A stretch of 10,009 nt of DNA from Paludibacter sp. (GTDB lineage: Bacteria > Bacteroidota > Bacteroidia > Bacteroidales > Paludibacteraceae), in NCBI GenBank assembly GCA_028748945.1, contig JAQTOL010000084.1:1-10009 (forward strand), read 5' to 3'. The notes under the pieces were generated by a model. That model saw nothing but the letters and a program-made list of their open reading frames with translations. It searched no databases and had not been told where the DNA came from. The stretch's first letter is position 1. Each line of letters opens with the position of its first letter. Made by a program: the position numbers and the translations under genes. Shown here piece after piece: positions 1 through 7,222 of this stretch.

Positions 1-33
1 CATCTTATGATTGTTCATGATTAATTCATGATA

Positions 34-58
34 AAATAAGACAAATTATTTCTTATTT
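34..58. repeat. AT-rich 8-bp inverted repeat in the leader of the lipoprotein gene
   Basis: AAATAAGA at 34-41 is exactly complementary to TCTTATTT at 51-58 around a 9-nt loop. No T-run follows, so it is a poor intrinsic terminator. It could be the end of an upstream transcript, an operator, or chance in AT-rich DNA. No TAnnTTTG promoter element is visible between it and the gene at 123. Confidence 0.25.
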
Positions 59-122
59 GAATGGAAATAAAATAGTTATTAGACATTATTTTTAGTTATC
101 AGTATTTTAATTCGTTAGTATT

Positions 123-860
123 ATGAAAAAGATTTTGATGAGTGTTTTGGTTCTTGCATTATTAGTCGCTTGCAATAATGACGACAATAATGAGTATTTT
201 CAATCCAATTTCACAAATATAGCAACAGTTGAAAATCCGAATCAGAGTTCCGGATTTTATTTTAAACTGGATAATAATGACAAAATGTGGATTACCTCGA
301 CTAATTTTCCGTATTATCGTCCCAAAGACGGGCAGCGGATCATTGCTGTTTACAACATTTTATCGACAGTTGATAACAGTAATCTATACAACCACAAAGT
401 GCAACTAAACGATGTTTATGAGGTGCTTACAAAAGGGATTTTTAAAATAACACCTGAAACTCAGGATAGCATTGGGAACGATCAGATTGAAATCAGGGAT
501 ATGTGGGTAGGGAGCAATTACCTGAATGTCGAATTTGTTTATCCGGGTTACAATCAAATCCATTATATCAATCTGGTATCGGACAGCACAAAAACCTATA
601 CCGATGATAAAGTTCATCTGGAATTCCGGCATAATGCTAATAATGATTATGCTACTTATTCAAAGTGGGGAGTTGTTTCGTTTGACCTGAGTTCATTACA
701 ACCATTGGCTGTTGGTGATTCAGTTAATTTGGTGATTCATACGCACGAATTTACAACTACCGAAAATGAAACCTATAATCTTACCTATAAATTAGGAAAT
801 GCAGGAAGCTCAAATATAAGAGAAATGAAAATACCGAAAGGAGAGATTAAGTTACAATAA
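123..860 (+). CDS. NigD-like surface lipoprotein
   Basis: Predicted secreted lipoprotein of 245 aa. Residues 1-16 are a lipoprotein signal peptide (Lys2-Lys3, hydrophobic core 4-15) ending in the lipobox L14-V15-A16-C17, so Cys17 should be lipidated. Mature residues 18-24 (NNDDNNE) contain acidic residues just after the Cys, resembling the Bacteroidota lipoprotein export signal that sends lipoproteins to the cell surface. The body matches my memory of the NigD-like family: LNDVYEVLTKGIF at 95-107 ends the N-terminal beta-barrel part, and MWVGSNYLNVEF at 127-138 plus IHYINLV at 146-152 open the C-terminal beta-rich part. NigD was named from a bacteriocin (nigrescin) locus in Prevotella nigrescens, but most family members have no known function. 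No bacteriocin-like gene is next to this one, so an immunity role should not be assumed. It is a single-gene unit with a terminator behind it. Family call fairly sure, function unknown. Confidence 0.82.
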   Translation: MKKILMSVLVLALLVACNNDDNNEYFQSNFTNIATVENPNQSSGFYFKLDNNDKMWITSTNFPYYRPKDGQRIIAVYNILSTVDNSNLYNHKVQLNDVYEVLTKGIFKITPETQDSIGNDQIEIRDMWVGSNYLNVEFVYPGYNQIHYINLVSDSTKTYTDDKVHLEFRHNANNDYATYSKWGVVSFDLSSLQPLAVGDSVNLVIHTHEFTTTENETYNLTYKLGNAGSSNIREMKIPKGEIKLQ

Positions 861-882
861 ATAGTTAATTTTGATTTTGCAG

Positions 883-915
883 AAAGTCCAGTCTTCAAAA
901 AAGATTGGGCTTTTT
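883..915 (+). terminator. Rho-independent terminator after the lipoprotein gene
   Basis: AAAGTCCAGTCTT (883-895) pairs with AAGATTGGGCTTT (901-913) through 13 positions, two of them G-U wobbles, around the loop CAAAA. The T-run is 911-915. It starts 22 nt after the stop codon and ends the lipoprotein transcript before the pepD promoter region. Confidence 0.75.
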
Positions 916-1020
916 GCTTATTTTAAGCTGAGTCGTGTTAAAACTATCTAACTGATTAACTTTAAATCATAAAACAACATATTACAACTATTAAACTGCC
1001 AAATAACATTAACTTTTTTC

Positions 1021-1028
1021 TACCTTTG
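1021..1028 (+). promoter_or_regulatory. Bacteroidota -7 promoter element for pepD
   Basis: TACCTTTG matches the phylum consensus TAnnTTTG and lies 37 nt before the pepD start, giving a predicted leader of roughly 30 nt. I see no good TTG -33 element 19-21 nt upstream, so the promoter is only half supported. The gene is separated from the previous one by a terminator and therefore needs its own promoter. Confidence 0.55.
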
Positions 1029-1065
1029 TAATTCACGTATTCAATATTATTTCAAAAAAAGATAA

Positions 1066-2511
1066 ATGAAAACACTGGAACCTCAAAAAGTATGGCATTT
1101 TTTTCACGATATAACTCAAATTCCACGACCTTCAAAAAAAGAAGCAAAGGTAATAGACTATTTGATAGGATTTAGCAATAAACATAAGTTAGAATCCAAA
1201 ATTGATGCTGCAGGTAATGTATTAATATGCAAACCACCAACTGCTGGTTATGAAAATAGGAAAATTGTAATTCTTCAGGCGCACATGGATATGGTTTGTG
1301 AAAAAAACAGCGATAAGCAGTTCAATTTCGAAACCGACCCGATTCAAACCTATATTGATGGGGATTGGGTAAAAGCAGAAGGGACAACGCTGGGTGCTGA
1401 TAATGGTATCGGGATGTCGATGATGCTGGCTGTGCTTGCTTCCGATGATTTGAAACATCCGGCTTTGGAATGTTTATTTACTGTTGATGAAGAAACCGGT
1501 CTTACCGGAGCTTTTGCATTAGATAACAAAATACTGAAAGGCGAAGTGTTGATCAATCTTGATTCGGAAGACGATGGAGAAATTTTTGTGGGTTGTGCCG
1601 GTGGAATCGATACGACATCACTGTTGCCTTATACCTCAGAAAAATCGCCTGATGGATATTTTGCATTTAATGTTTCAGTGAAAGGACTAACGGGTGGACA
1701 TTCGGGCGATGATATTGACAAAGGACGCGGCAATGCCAATAAAATTCTGAACCGTTTCCTTTGGAATGTAAATAAAATAATGGATTTAAGACTTCATACC
1801 TTCGATGGTGGCAACCTGAGAAATGCCATTCCCCGCGAAGCAAATGCCACCGCTTCGGTGCCATATTCCGAAAAAGAAAATATACGTGTGATGTTAAACC
1901 ATTACATTGCCGATGTAGAAAATGAATTCAGTGAAACGGATCCTAAAATGCAACTTGTACTCGAATCGGAAAAACTACCTGAAACTGTTATCGATAAAAA
2001 AACTTCGAATGGCTTATTGAATGTGCTTTATGCTTGTCCTCATGGTGTTATAGCCATGAGTAAAGACATGCCGGGTCTGGTGGAAACCTCCACCAATTTG
2101 GCTTCTGTAAAAATGCAACCTGACAATTTTGTTCTCATTACCACCAGTCAACGAAGTTCGGTGGAATCTTCAAAATACGATATTGCTAATCAGGTGGAAG
2201 CCGTGATGACTCTGGCAGGAGCAATATCCACGCATGGAGAAGGTTATCCAGGTTGGAAACCAAACCTGAAATCCGAAATTTTATCAGTGGCAAAGGAAAG
2301 TTACCTGAAGCTTTTTACAGATGAACCGAAAATTCGCGCGATTCATGCCGGTTTGGAATGTGGGCTTTTCCTTGAAAAATATCCGCATCTTGATATGATC
2401 TCCATTGGGCCTCAAATGTATGGCGTACATTCACCGGATGAACGATTGAGCATTTCGTCTACACAGAAATGCTGGAAATGGCTCATTTACATACTAAATA
2501 TAGCCCCCTAA
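1066..2511 (+). CDS. pepD: Aminoacyl-histidine dipeptidase, peptidase family M20C
   Basis: Cytosolic di-zinc dipeptidase that splits Xaa-His and other unblocked dipeptides, recycling amino acids. At 481 aa it is close to E. coli PepD (485 aa). All expected M20 residues are visible with a steady offset of 7 from the numbering of characterised PepD: H73 and D75 in QAHMDM (zinc ligand and its orienting Asp), D112 in GADNGIG (bridging), E142-E143 in VDEETG (catalytic base and ligand), D166 in NLDSED (ligand) and H455 in YGVHSPDE (final ligand). The lid/dimerisation domain occupies about residues 185-400 and contains GGHSGDDI at 210-217. No signal peptide is seen. The last two codons (Ala-Pro) and the stop lie inside the GC-rich repeat starting near 2501, so the natural C-terminus has probably been slightly altered by the repeat. 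Nothing links it functionally to the HD gene behind it. Confidence 0.95.
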   Translation: MKTLEPQKVWHFFHDITQIPRPSKKEAKVIDYLIGFSNKHKLESKIDAAGNVLICKPPTAGYENRKIVILQAHMDMVCEKNSDKQFNFETDPIQTYIDGDWVKAEGTTLGADNGIGMSMMLAVLASDDLKHPALECLFTVDEETGLTGAFALDNKILKGEVLINLDSEDDGEIFVGCAGGIDTTSLLPYTSEKSPDGYFAFNVSVKGLTGGHSGDDIDKGRGNANKILNRFLWNVNKIMDLRLHTFDGGNLRNAIPREANATASVPYSEKENIRVMLNHYIADVENEFSETDPKMQLVLESEKLPETVIDKKTSNGLLNVLYACPHGVIAMSKDMPGLVETSTNLASVKMQPDNFVLITTSQRSSVESSKYDIANQVEAVMTLAGAISTHGEGYPGWKPNLKSEILSVAKESYLKLFTDEPKIRAIHAGLECGLFLEKYPHLDMISIGPQMYGVHSPDERLSISSTQKCWKWLIYILNIAP

Positions 2512-2605
2512 ATCCCCCGGAGGGGGACTTTAAGAGTTAGAAAATTTAAATGATAATTGAACAAAACTAATTAAAAGCCTCCCCTTGGGGAGGTTGTGGG
2601 GCTTA
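2501..2605. repeat. Pair of inverted GC-rich palindromic repeats (REP-pair-like element)
   Basis: Two related GC-rich arms of about 30 nt face each other across a 39-nt AT-rich core (2534-2572). The left arm has the terminal motif AGCCCC (2502-2507) and the palindrome CCCCC-GGA-GGGGG (2514-2526). The right arm has the palindrome CCTCCCC-TT-GGGGAGG (2578-2593) and the matching terminal motif GGGGCT (2598-2603). Reverse-complementing the right arm gives the same order as the left arm: terminal AGCCCC, A-rich linker, C-run, G-run, CTTT. The two are thus copies of one unit in opposite orientation. This is the architecture of REP doublets, which are non-autonomous elements mobilised by RAYT (REP-associated) transposases. 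No transposase is in the window. The surrounding DNA is far more AT-rich, which makes the element stand out. Copy number elsewhere in the genome is unknown. Confidence 0.72.
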
Positions 2606-3834
2606 TGAAAATACCTAACAAGAGAAAAATTATCAACGACCCGGTTTTCGGTTTTATCAATATCCCGAATGACTTTTTGTATGATATAATTCAGCATCCG
2701 TACTTTCAACGATTAAACCGGATCAAACAACTTGGGTTAACCTCATTTGTTTATCCAGGTGCACAGCACACCCGCCTGCAACATTCGTTAGGTGCTATGC
2801 ATCTTATGGGGGAAGCCATCGCGCAATTGCAACAGGAAGGGCATGAAATTACAGCGCCCGAAGCTGAAGCGGTGCGGGCTTGTATCCTTTTGCATGATAT
2901 TGGTCACGGACCTTTTTCACATACTTTGGAACATAGTCTGGTTAAAGGAATAAGTCACGAAGAAATTTCGCTATGGATGATGCAGAAAATAAACAGCGAA
3001 ATGGATGGTAAGCTGGATTTAGCATTGGAAATTTTTACTAACAGGTATCCAAAAAAGTTTTTACATCAGTTAGTTTCCAGTCAACTGGATATGGACAGGC
3101 TGGATTATTTGAGCCGTGACAGTTTTTTTTCGGGTGTAAGCGAAGGAATAATCGGTGCGGCCCGAATAATTAAAATGTTAAACATCCATAATGACAAACT
3201 GGTCATTGAAGCCAAGGGTATTTATTCTATTGAAAAGTTTCTGGTAGCCCGCAGATTAATGTATTGGCAGGTGTATCTCCACAAAACTTCAGTAGCGGCC
3301 GAACAAATGCTTTTGAATATTTTGAAACGAGCCAAAGAATTGGCAACAAAAGGGGAATCGCTTTTTGCTTCGCCGGCTTTGCACTATTTTCTTTACAATG
3401 AGATCAATGAGCTGAATTTTATGGTCTCGGATGAGCCGATGAATAATTTTGCATTACTTGATGATTCGGATGTGATTTGTTCCATAAAAGTCTGGTCGTC
3501 CCATTCCGATATAGTATTGTCAACATTATGTAAAGCATTTACAAACAGGCGTTTGTTCAAGGTAAAAATCGGAACAGAATCGGTCAAAGAAGATAAAATG
3601 CAACCGTACCTGGTTCAATACGCAGATCATTTTGGAATAAGTATTCACGATGCAAAATACTTTTTAGGTGAAGAAATCGTTAGTACCGATACCTATAGCC
3701 CTGAAGACGATAATATTAATATTTTATTTAAAGATGGGACTATTAAAGACATAGCCGATGCATCAGACATGTTAAACATCACTGTGTTAACAAAAAAGGT
3801 TGAGAAATATTATTTTTGTTATTTCAAATTGTAA
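2605..3834 (+). CDS. HD-domain phosphohydrolase, SAMHD1/dGTPase-like (COG1078 type)
   Basis: Predicted metal-dependent phosphohydrolase of 409 aa with the ordered HD signature: H60 in RLQHSLG, H97-D98 in LLHDIGHGPFSH, and D164 in LDMDRLDYLSRD. The surrounding motifs FQRLNRIKQLG (34-44) and YLSRDSFFSG (168-177) are those of the bacterial branch related to SAMHD1 and EF1143-type dNTP triphosphohydrolases. The substrate is not shown by sequence; hydrolysis of dNTPs to deoxynucleoside and triphosphate is the best guess. The C-terminal half (about 190-409) is the helical part usual in this family. I chose ATG at 2605 because MKIPNKRKIINDPVFGF fits the family N-terminus. An in-frame GTG at 2596 would add three residues encoded by the repeat and is unlikely. 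As I recall, this gene type commonly sits just before lpxD in Bacteroidales, but the lpxD promoter element suggests separate transcription. No promoter is visible directly upstream, so it may rely on read-through from pepD. Confidence 0.88.
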   Translation: MKIPNKRKIINDPVFGFINIPNDFLYDIIQHPYFQRLNRIKQLGLTSFVYPGAQHTRLQHSLGAMHLMGEAIAQLQQEGHEITAPEAEAVRACILLHDIGHGPFSHTLEHSLVKGISHEEISLWMMQKINSEMDGKLDLALEIFTNRYPKKFLHQLVSSQLDMDRLDYLSRDSFFSGVSEGIIGAARIIKMLNIHNDKLVIEAKGIYSIEKFLVARRLMYWQVYLHKTSVAAEQMLLNILKRAKELATKGESLFASPALHYFLYNEINELNFMVSDEPMNNFALLDDSDVICSIKVWSSHSDIVLSTLCKAFTNRRLFKVKIGTESVKEDKMQPYLVQYADHFGISIHDAKYFLGEEIVSTDTYSPEDDNINILFKDGTIKDIADASDMLNITVLTKKVEKYYFCYFKL

Positions 3835-3936
3835 TCTTAGGTCAACCCGCTGTTATATTACAGTTTTATTAAGTATTCACTACATGCGATTTGGAAATAG
3901 CTTCCTTTTCATTACAGAATATTGAAAATAGTTTAG

Positions 3937-3944
3937 TACTTTTG
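3937..3944 (+). promoter_or_regulatory. -7 promoter element for the lpxD-lpxC/fabZ-lpxA operon
   Basis: TACTTTTG matches TAnnTTTG and lies 17 nt before the lpxD ATG, predicting a leader of about 10 nt. The nearest TTG upstream (3922-3924) is too close to be a standard -33 element, so only the -7 half is supported. It is the only such element I noticed in the gap between the HD gene and lpxD. Confidence 0.5.
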
Positions 3945-3961
3945 CAACCAAATTTTTTAAT

Positions 3962-5005
3962 ATGGAGTTTACTGCTCAACAAATTGCTGATTTTTTAGGA
4001 GGTGAGATTCTGGGAAATCCCTCGGTAAAGGTAAGTACTTTTTCCAAAATTGAGGATGGGAAGCCCGGAACATTAAGTTTTTTGTCAAATCCAAAATATA
4101 CCCAATATATATATGACTGTCAGTCAAGTATAGTGTTGGTGAATAAAGATTTTAAGCCCGAAAATGAAGTTCAGGCAACGCTTATCCGTGTAGACGATGC
4201 ATATCAATCACTGGCTTTATTAATGTCGTTGGTTGATCAAAATAAACCGAAGAAAGTCGGAATTTCACCGCTGGCTTATGTGTCATCCACAGCCACAATT
4301 GGTGAGAATGCCTATATTGCACCTTTTGTTTATATAGGTGAAGGTGTGAGTATTGGAGCAAATGCGAGGCTTCATGCTCATTGTTGTATAGAAGAGGGTG
4401 CTCAACTTGGAGAGAATGTAACATTGTTTTCAGGAGTAAAGATTTACAACGAATGTGTGATTGGAAATAACTGTATATTTCATTCTGGCTCGGTTATTGG
4501 TTCTGATGGATTTGGTTTTGCTCCTACCGACGATGGTTCATACAATAAGATTCCCCAAATGGGAAATGTTATTGTGGAAGATAATGTGGAAATTGGAGCA
4601 AATACAGTGGTTGACAGAGCTACGTTGGGTAGTACAATCATACGGAAAGGTGTTAAGCTGGATAATCTCATTCAAATTGCCCATAATGTGGAAATTGGTG
4701 AGAATACAGTCATTGCAGCTCAGACAGGAATCTCCGGTTCTACCAAAATAGGAAAAAGATGTGTTTTAGCAGGCCAGGTTGGTATTGCAGGACACTTAAA
4801 CATAGCCGATGGAACAATCTTTGGCGCACAAACAGGTGTTCCAAAATCAATAAAAATACCTAATCAGGTTTTACAGGGTTATCCTGCGGTACCGCTGGGG
4901 GTTTTTCATAGATCATCGATAGTATATAAAAATCTACCCGAGCTACAAAAAGCAGTTTACGATTTACAAAAACAAATACAGGATTTAGAAAACAGATTAA
5001 AATAG
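3962..5005 (+). CDS. lpxD: UDP-3-O-(3-hydroxyacyl)glucosamine N-acyltransferase
   Basis: Third enzyme of lipid A synthesis: it transfers a 3-hydroxyacyl chain from acyl-ACP to the 2-amino group of UDP-3-O-acylglucosamine in the cytosol. At 347 aa it matches E. coli LpxD (341 aa). The N-terminal uridine-binding domain spans about residues 1-100 ([10 protein letters not shown] at 11-20, LSFLSNPKY at 38-46). The left-handed beta-helix of hexapeptide repeats runs from about 105 to 300 (for example [19 protein letters not shown]). H241 in [10 protein letters not shown] aligns with catalytic His239 of E. coli. GSDGFGFAP at 180-188 is the family's conserved acyl-chain region. The C-terminal helix (about 322-347, [19 protein letters not shown]) is coiled-coil-like, as expected for a trimer. 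It is the first gene of the operon, and lpxC/fabZ begins 16 nt after its stop. Confidence 0.96.
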   Translation: MEFTAQQIADFLGGEILGNPSVKVSTFSKIEDGKPGTLSFLSNPKYTQYIYDCQSSIVLVNKDFKPENEVQATLIRVDDAYQSLALLMSLVDQNKPKKVGISPLAYVSSTATIGENAYIAPFVYIGEGVSIGANARLHAHCCIEEGAQLGENVTLFSGVKIYNECVIGNNCIFHSGSVIGSDGFGFAPTDDGSYNKIPQMGNVIVEDNVEIGANTVVDRATLGSTIIRKGVKLDNLIQIAHNVEIGENTVIAAQTGISGSTKIGKRCVLAGQVGIAGHLNIADGTIFGAQTGVPKSIKIPNQVLQGYPAVPLGVFHRSSIVYKNLPELQKAVYDLQKQIQDLENRLK

Positions 5006-5020
5006 CTTCTCTTATAACAT

Positions 5021-6403
5021 ATGTCAAAACAAACAACGCTTAAACAAAGTTTTACACTTGCCGGAAAAGGTTTACACTCCGGATTGGAAATAAATCTAAC
5101 ATTCGTCCCGGCTCCCGAAGATCATGGAGTTAAAATTAAACGGATAGACTTACCAGGTGAACCACAGATGGATGCACTTGCAGAGAATGTTACGGAGACA
5201 ACGCGTGGAACGGTTTTAAGAAAAGGGGATATGCAAGTTAGTACCATCGAACATGTCTTGTCAGCACTTTATGCGCTTGGTATTGATAACTGTATGCTGG
5301 AAGTCGATGCACCTGAATTCCCAATTCTGGATGGAAGTGCAAAATACTTTGTTGAAGGAATCCGGAAGGTTGGAATTGAAGAACAATCGGCCGAAAAGGA
5401 TTATTATATTGTTCGTAAAAAAATTGAATACTTCGTACCTGAAACCGGAGCAAAAATTACTATTTTACCGGATGATATTTTTAGTGTAGATGTTCATATT
5501 GGATTCAAATCCTCTGTTTTACCGAATCAGTTTGCAAGCATGTCCTCTCTGGATGTATATGAAGAGGAAATTTCGAAAGCAAGAACTTTTGTTTTTGTAC
5601 ATGAAATTGAGCCTCTGGTTAATATGAATCTGATTAAGGGTGGTGATTTAAAGAATGCGATTGTTATTTATGACAGGGCAATGCCGCAAGCGGACATGGA
5701 TAAATTGGCAGATTTGATGGATCAACCGCATCATGATGCGAACAAATTGGGTTATTTAAATGGAGGCCTGAAATTTGATAACGAACCTGCAACTCATAAA
5801 CTGCTGGATGTTATTGGAGATTTGGCATTAATAGGGAAACCCATTCGTGGAAAAGTCATTGCCACTTATCCGGGACATAAAATAAATACAGATGTAGCGA
5901 AATTAATTCGAAAAGACATCAAAAAACAAGAAATACAGGCACCTTTTTATGACGATACTATCGCTCCGATTATGGATGTAAATGCGATTAGAAAATTGTT
6001 ACCTCATCGTTGGCCTTTTTTATTGGTTGATAAAATAATTGAAATTCGTCAAAATGTAATAGTTGGGGTTAAAAATGTGACTGTAAATGAGACCTTTTTT
6101 ATGGGGCATTTTCCTGATGAACCTGTTATGCCGGGAGTTTTGCTTGTAGAAGCTATGGCTCAAACCGGCGGATTGATGGTTTTGAATTCCATTGAAGAGC
6201 CGGAGCGTTATTCCACCTATTTTCTGAAAATTGATAATGTGAAATTTCGCCAGAAGGTTGTTCCCGGTGATACGGTTATTTTCCATTTGGACATGCCCGA
6301 ACCAATGCGTAGAGGTTGTGCTCTTATGAGAGGTCATGCTTTCGTAGGTGGTAAAATTGTTTGTGAAGCCGAATTTATGGCTCAGATTGTGAAGAATAAA
6401 TAA
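5021..6403 (+). CDS. lpxC/fabZ: Bifunctional UDP-3-O-acyl-GlcNAc deacetylase / 3-hydroxyacyl-ACP dehydratase
   Basis: A natural fusion of two enzymes in 460 aa. Residues 1 to about 305 are LpxC, the zinc deacetylase that commits UDP-3-O-acyl-GlcNAc to lipid A. Visible residues are E77-H78 in STIEHVLSAL (base and zinc ligand), H259 and D263 in THKLLDVIGD (zinc ligands), K260, and H286 in YPGHKI (general acid). Compared with E. coli LpxC there are about 23 extra residues at roughly 221-246 (contains QPHHDANKLGY) just before the HxxxD zinc motif. Residues about 317-460 are FabZ, the hot-dog-fold dehydratase of fatty-acid elongation: LLPHRWPFLLVD at 326-337, catalytic H363 in MGHFPDEPVMPG and E377 in LVEAMAQ, with the usual 14-residue spacing. 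The linker is about 306-316. The fusion is a known Bacteroidota trait. FabZ consumes the same 3-hydroxyacyl-ACP pool that LpxA and LpxD use, so fusion fixes the dose of the two activities. lpxA follows after 34 nt. Confidence 0.97.
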   Translation: MSKQTTLKQSFTLAGKGLHSGLEINLTFVPAPEDHGVKIKRIDLPGEPQMDALAENVTETTRGTVLRKGDMQVSTIEHVLSALYALGIDNCMLEVDAPEFPILDGSAKYFVEGIRKVGIEEQSAEKDYYIVRKKIEYFVPETGAKITILPDDIFSVDVHIGFKSSVLPNQFASMSSLDVYEEEISKARTFVFVHEIEPLVNMNLIKGGDLKNAIVIYDRAMPQADMDKLADLMDQPHHDANKLGYLNGGLKFDNEPATHKLLDVIGDLALIGKPIRGKVIATYPGHKINTDVAKLIRKDIKKQEIQAPFYDDTIAPIMDVNAIRKLLPHRWPFLLVDKIIEIRQNVIVGVKNVTVNETFFMGHFPDEPVMPGVLLVEAMAQTGGLMVLNSIEEPERYSTYFLKIDNVKFRQKVVPGDTVIFHLDMPEPMRRGCALMRGHAFVGGKIVCEAEFMAQIVKNK

Positions 6404-6437
6404 CTCCTACCCTAAAAACTGAACAAAATAAAGAAAA

Positions 6438-7217
6438 ATGAAACAACCATTAGCATATATTCATCCTGATGCAAAAATCGCAGCAACTGTTGTTGTTGAA
6501 CCTTTTGTAACAATAGATAAAAATGTGGTTATTGGCGAAGGAACACAAATTGGCTCCAACGTGACAATATTAGAAGGTGTAAGAATTGGAAAAAACTGTA
6601 AAATATTTCCGGGTGCAGTCATTGGAGCAATTCCACAAGACTTAAAATTTAAAGGAGAAGATTCGCTTGCAATTATTGGTGATAATACGACCATTCGTGA
6701 ATTTGTAACAATTAACCGGGGAACTGCTGCAAGAGGAAAAACGATAGTCGGAGATAATTGTCTGATTATGGCTTATTGCCATGTAGCTCATGATTGTGTC
6801 GTTGGTAATAATGTAATTATGGGCAATGCGACCCAGCTTGCCGGTGAAGTGGAAGTAAACGATTTTGCTATTTTAAGTGGAGGCTGTTTGGTTCATCAAT
6901 TCACACGTATCGGATCACATGTGATGATTCAGGGTGGTTCAAAAATTGGAAAAGATGTACCTCCTTTTGTAACTGCAGGACGTGAACCACTATCCTATGC
7001 CGGAATTAATTCTATAGGTCTTCGTCGCCGGGGATACACAAATGAACAAATACGTGATATACAGGATGTTTATCGTTATATTTATTTGTCAGGGATGAAT
7101 ACTTCACATGCCATTGAACGCGTTCAGGCTGAGCTTCCTGCTACAAAGGAACGCGATGAAATTTTGCTTTTTATCAAGAACTCTCCACGCGGAATTATTA
7201 AAGGATATTTTGAATAA
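6438..7217 (+). CDS. lpxA: Acyl-ACP:UDP-N-acetylglucosamine O-acyltransferase
   Basis: First enzyme of lipid A synthesis: it moves a 3-hydroxyacyl chain from ACP to the 3-OH of UDP-GlcNAc in the cytosol. The 259-aa length compares with 262 in E. coli. A left-handed beta-helix of hexapeptide repeats covers about residues 10-185 (IGEGTQIGSNVTILEGVRIGKNC), followed by a helical C-terminal domain (about 195-259, GLRRRGYTNEQIRDI). H118 in CHVAHDCVVGN aligns with catalytic His125 of E. coli, with H115 equivalent to His122. IPQDLKFKGE at 65-74 is the nucleotide/substrate loop. G166 in HVMIQGGSK aligns with E. coli Gly173, the acyl-length ruler; glycine leaves room for a long chain. It is the third gene of the lpx operon, in the same direction as glnS. 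Homologous in fold to the LpxD upstream, but the catalytic context and C-terminus are clearly LpxA. Confidence 0.97.
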   Translation: MKQPLAYIHPDAKIAATVVVEPFVTIDKNVVIGEGTQIGSNVTILEGVRIGKNCKIFPGAVIGAIPQDLKFKGEDSLAIIGDNTTIREFVTINRGTAARGKTIVGDNCLIMAYCHVAHDCVVGNNVIMGNATQLAGEVEVNDFAILSGGCLVHQFTRIGSHVMIQGGSKIGKDVPPFVTAGREPLSYAGINSIGLRRRGYTNEQIRDIQDVYRYIYLSGMNTSHAIERVQAELPATKERDEILLFIKNSPRGIIKGYFE

Positions 7218-7222
7218 ACAGA

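Noticed and set aside
2596..2604. GTG at 2596 as start of the HD gene
   Set aside because: It would add only Met-Gly-Leu, encoded by the repeat's terminal motif. ATG at 2605 gives the N-terminus expected for the family.
3850..3869. Possible terminator after the HD gene (CTGT...ACAG followed by TTTT)
   Set aside because: The stem has only four clean pairs before a mismatch and the T-run is short, so it is too weak to call.
6020..6337. Open frame of 105 codons on the minus strand inside the FabZ half of lpxC/fabZ
   Set aside because: It is fully antisense to catalytic FabZ sequence, with low-complexity, Asn/His/Ile-rich translation and no domain. Treated as a shadow.
6961..7217. Possibility that lpxA is a second hexapeptide acyltransferase of another pathway
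   Set aside because: The H115/H118 context, the GLRRRGY helix and the operon position after lpxC/fabZ identify it as LpxA.
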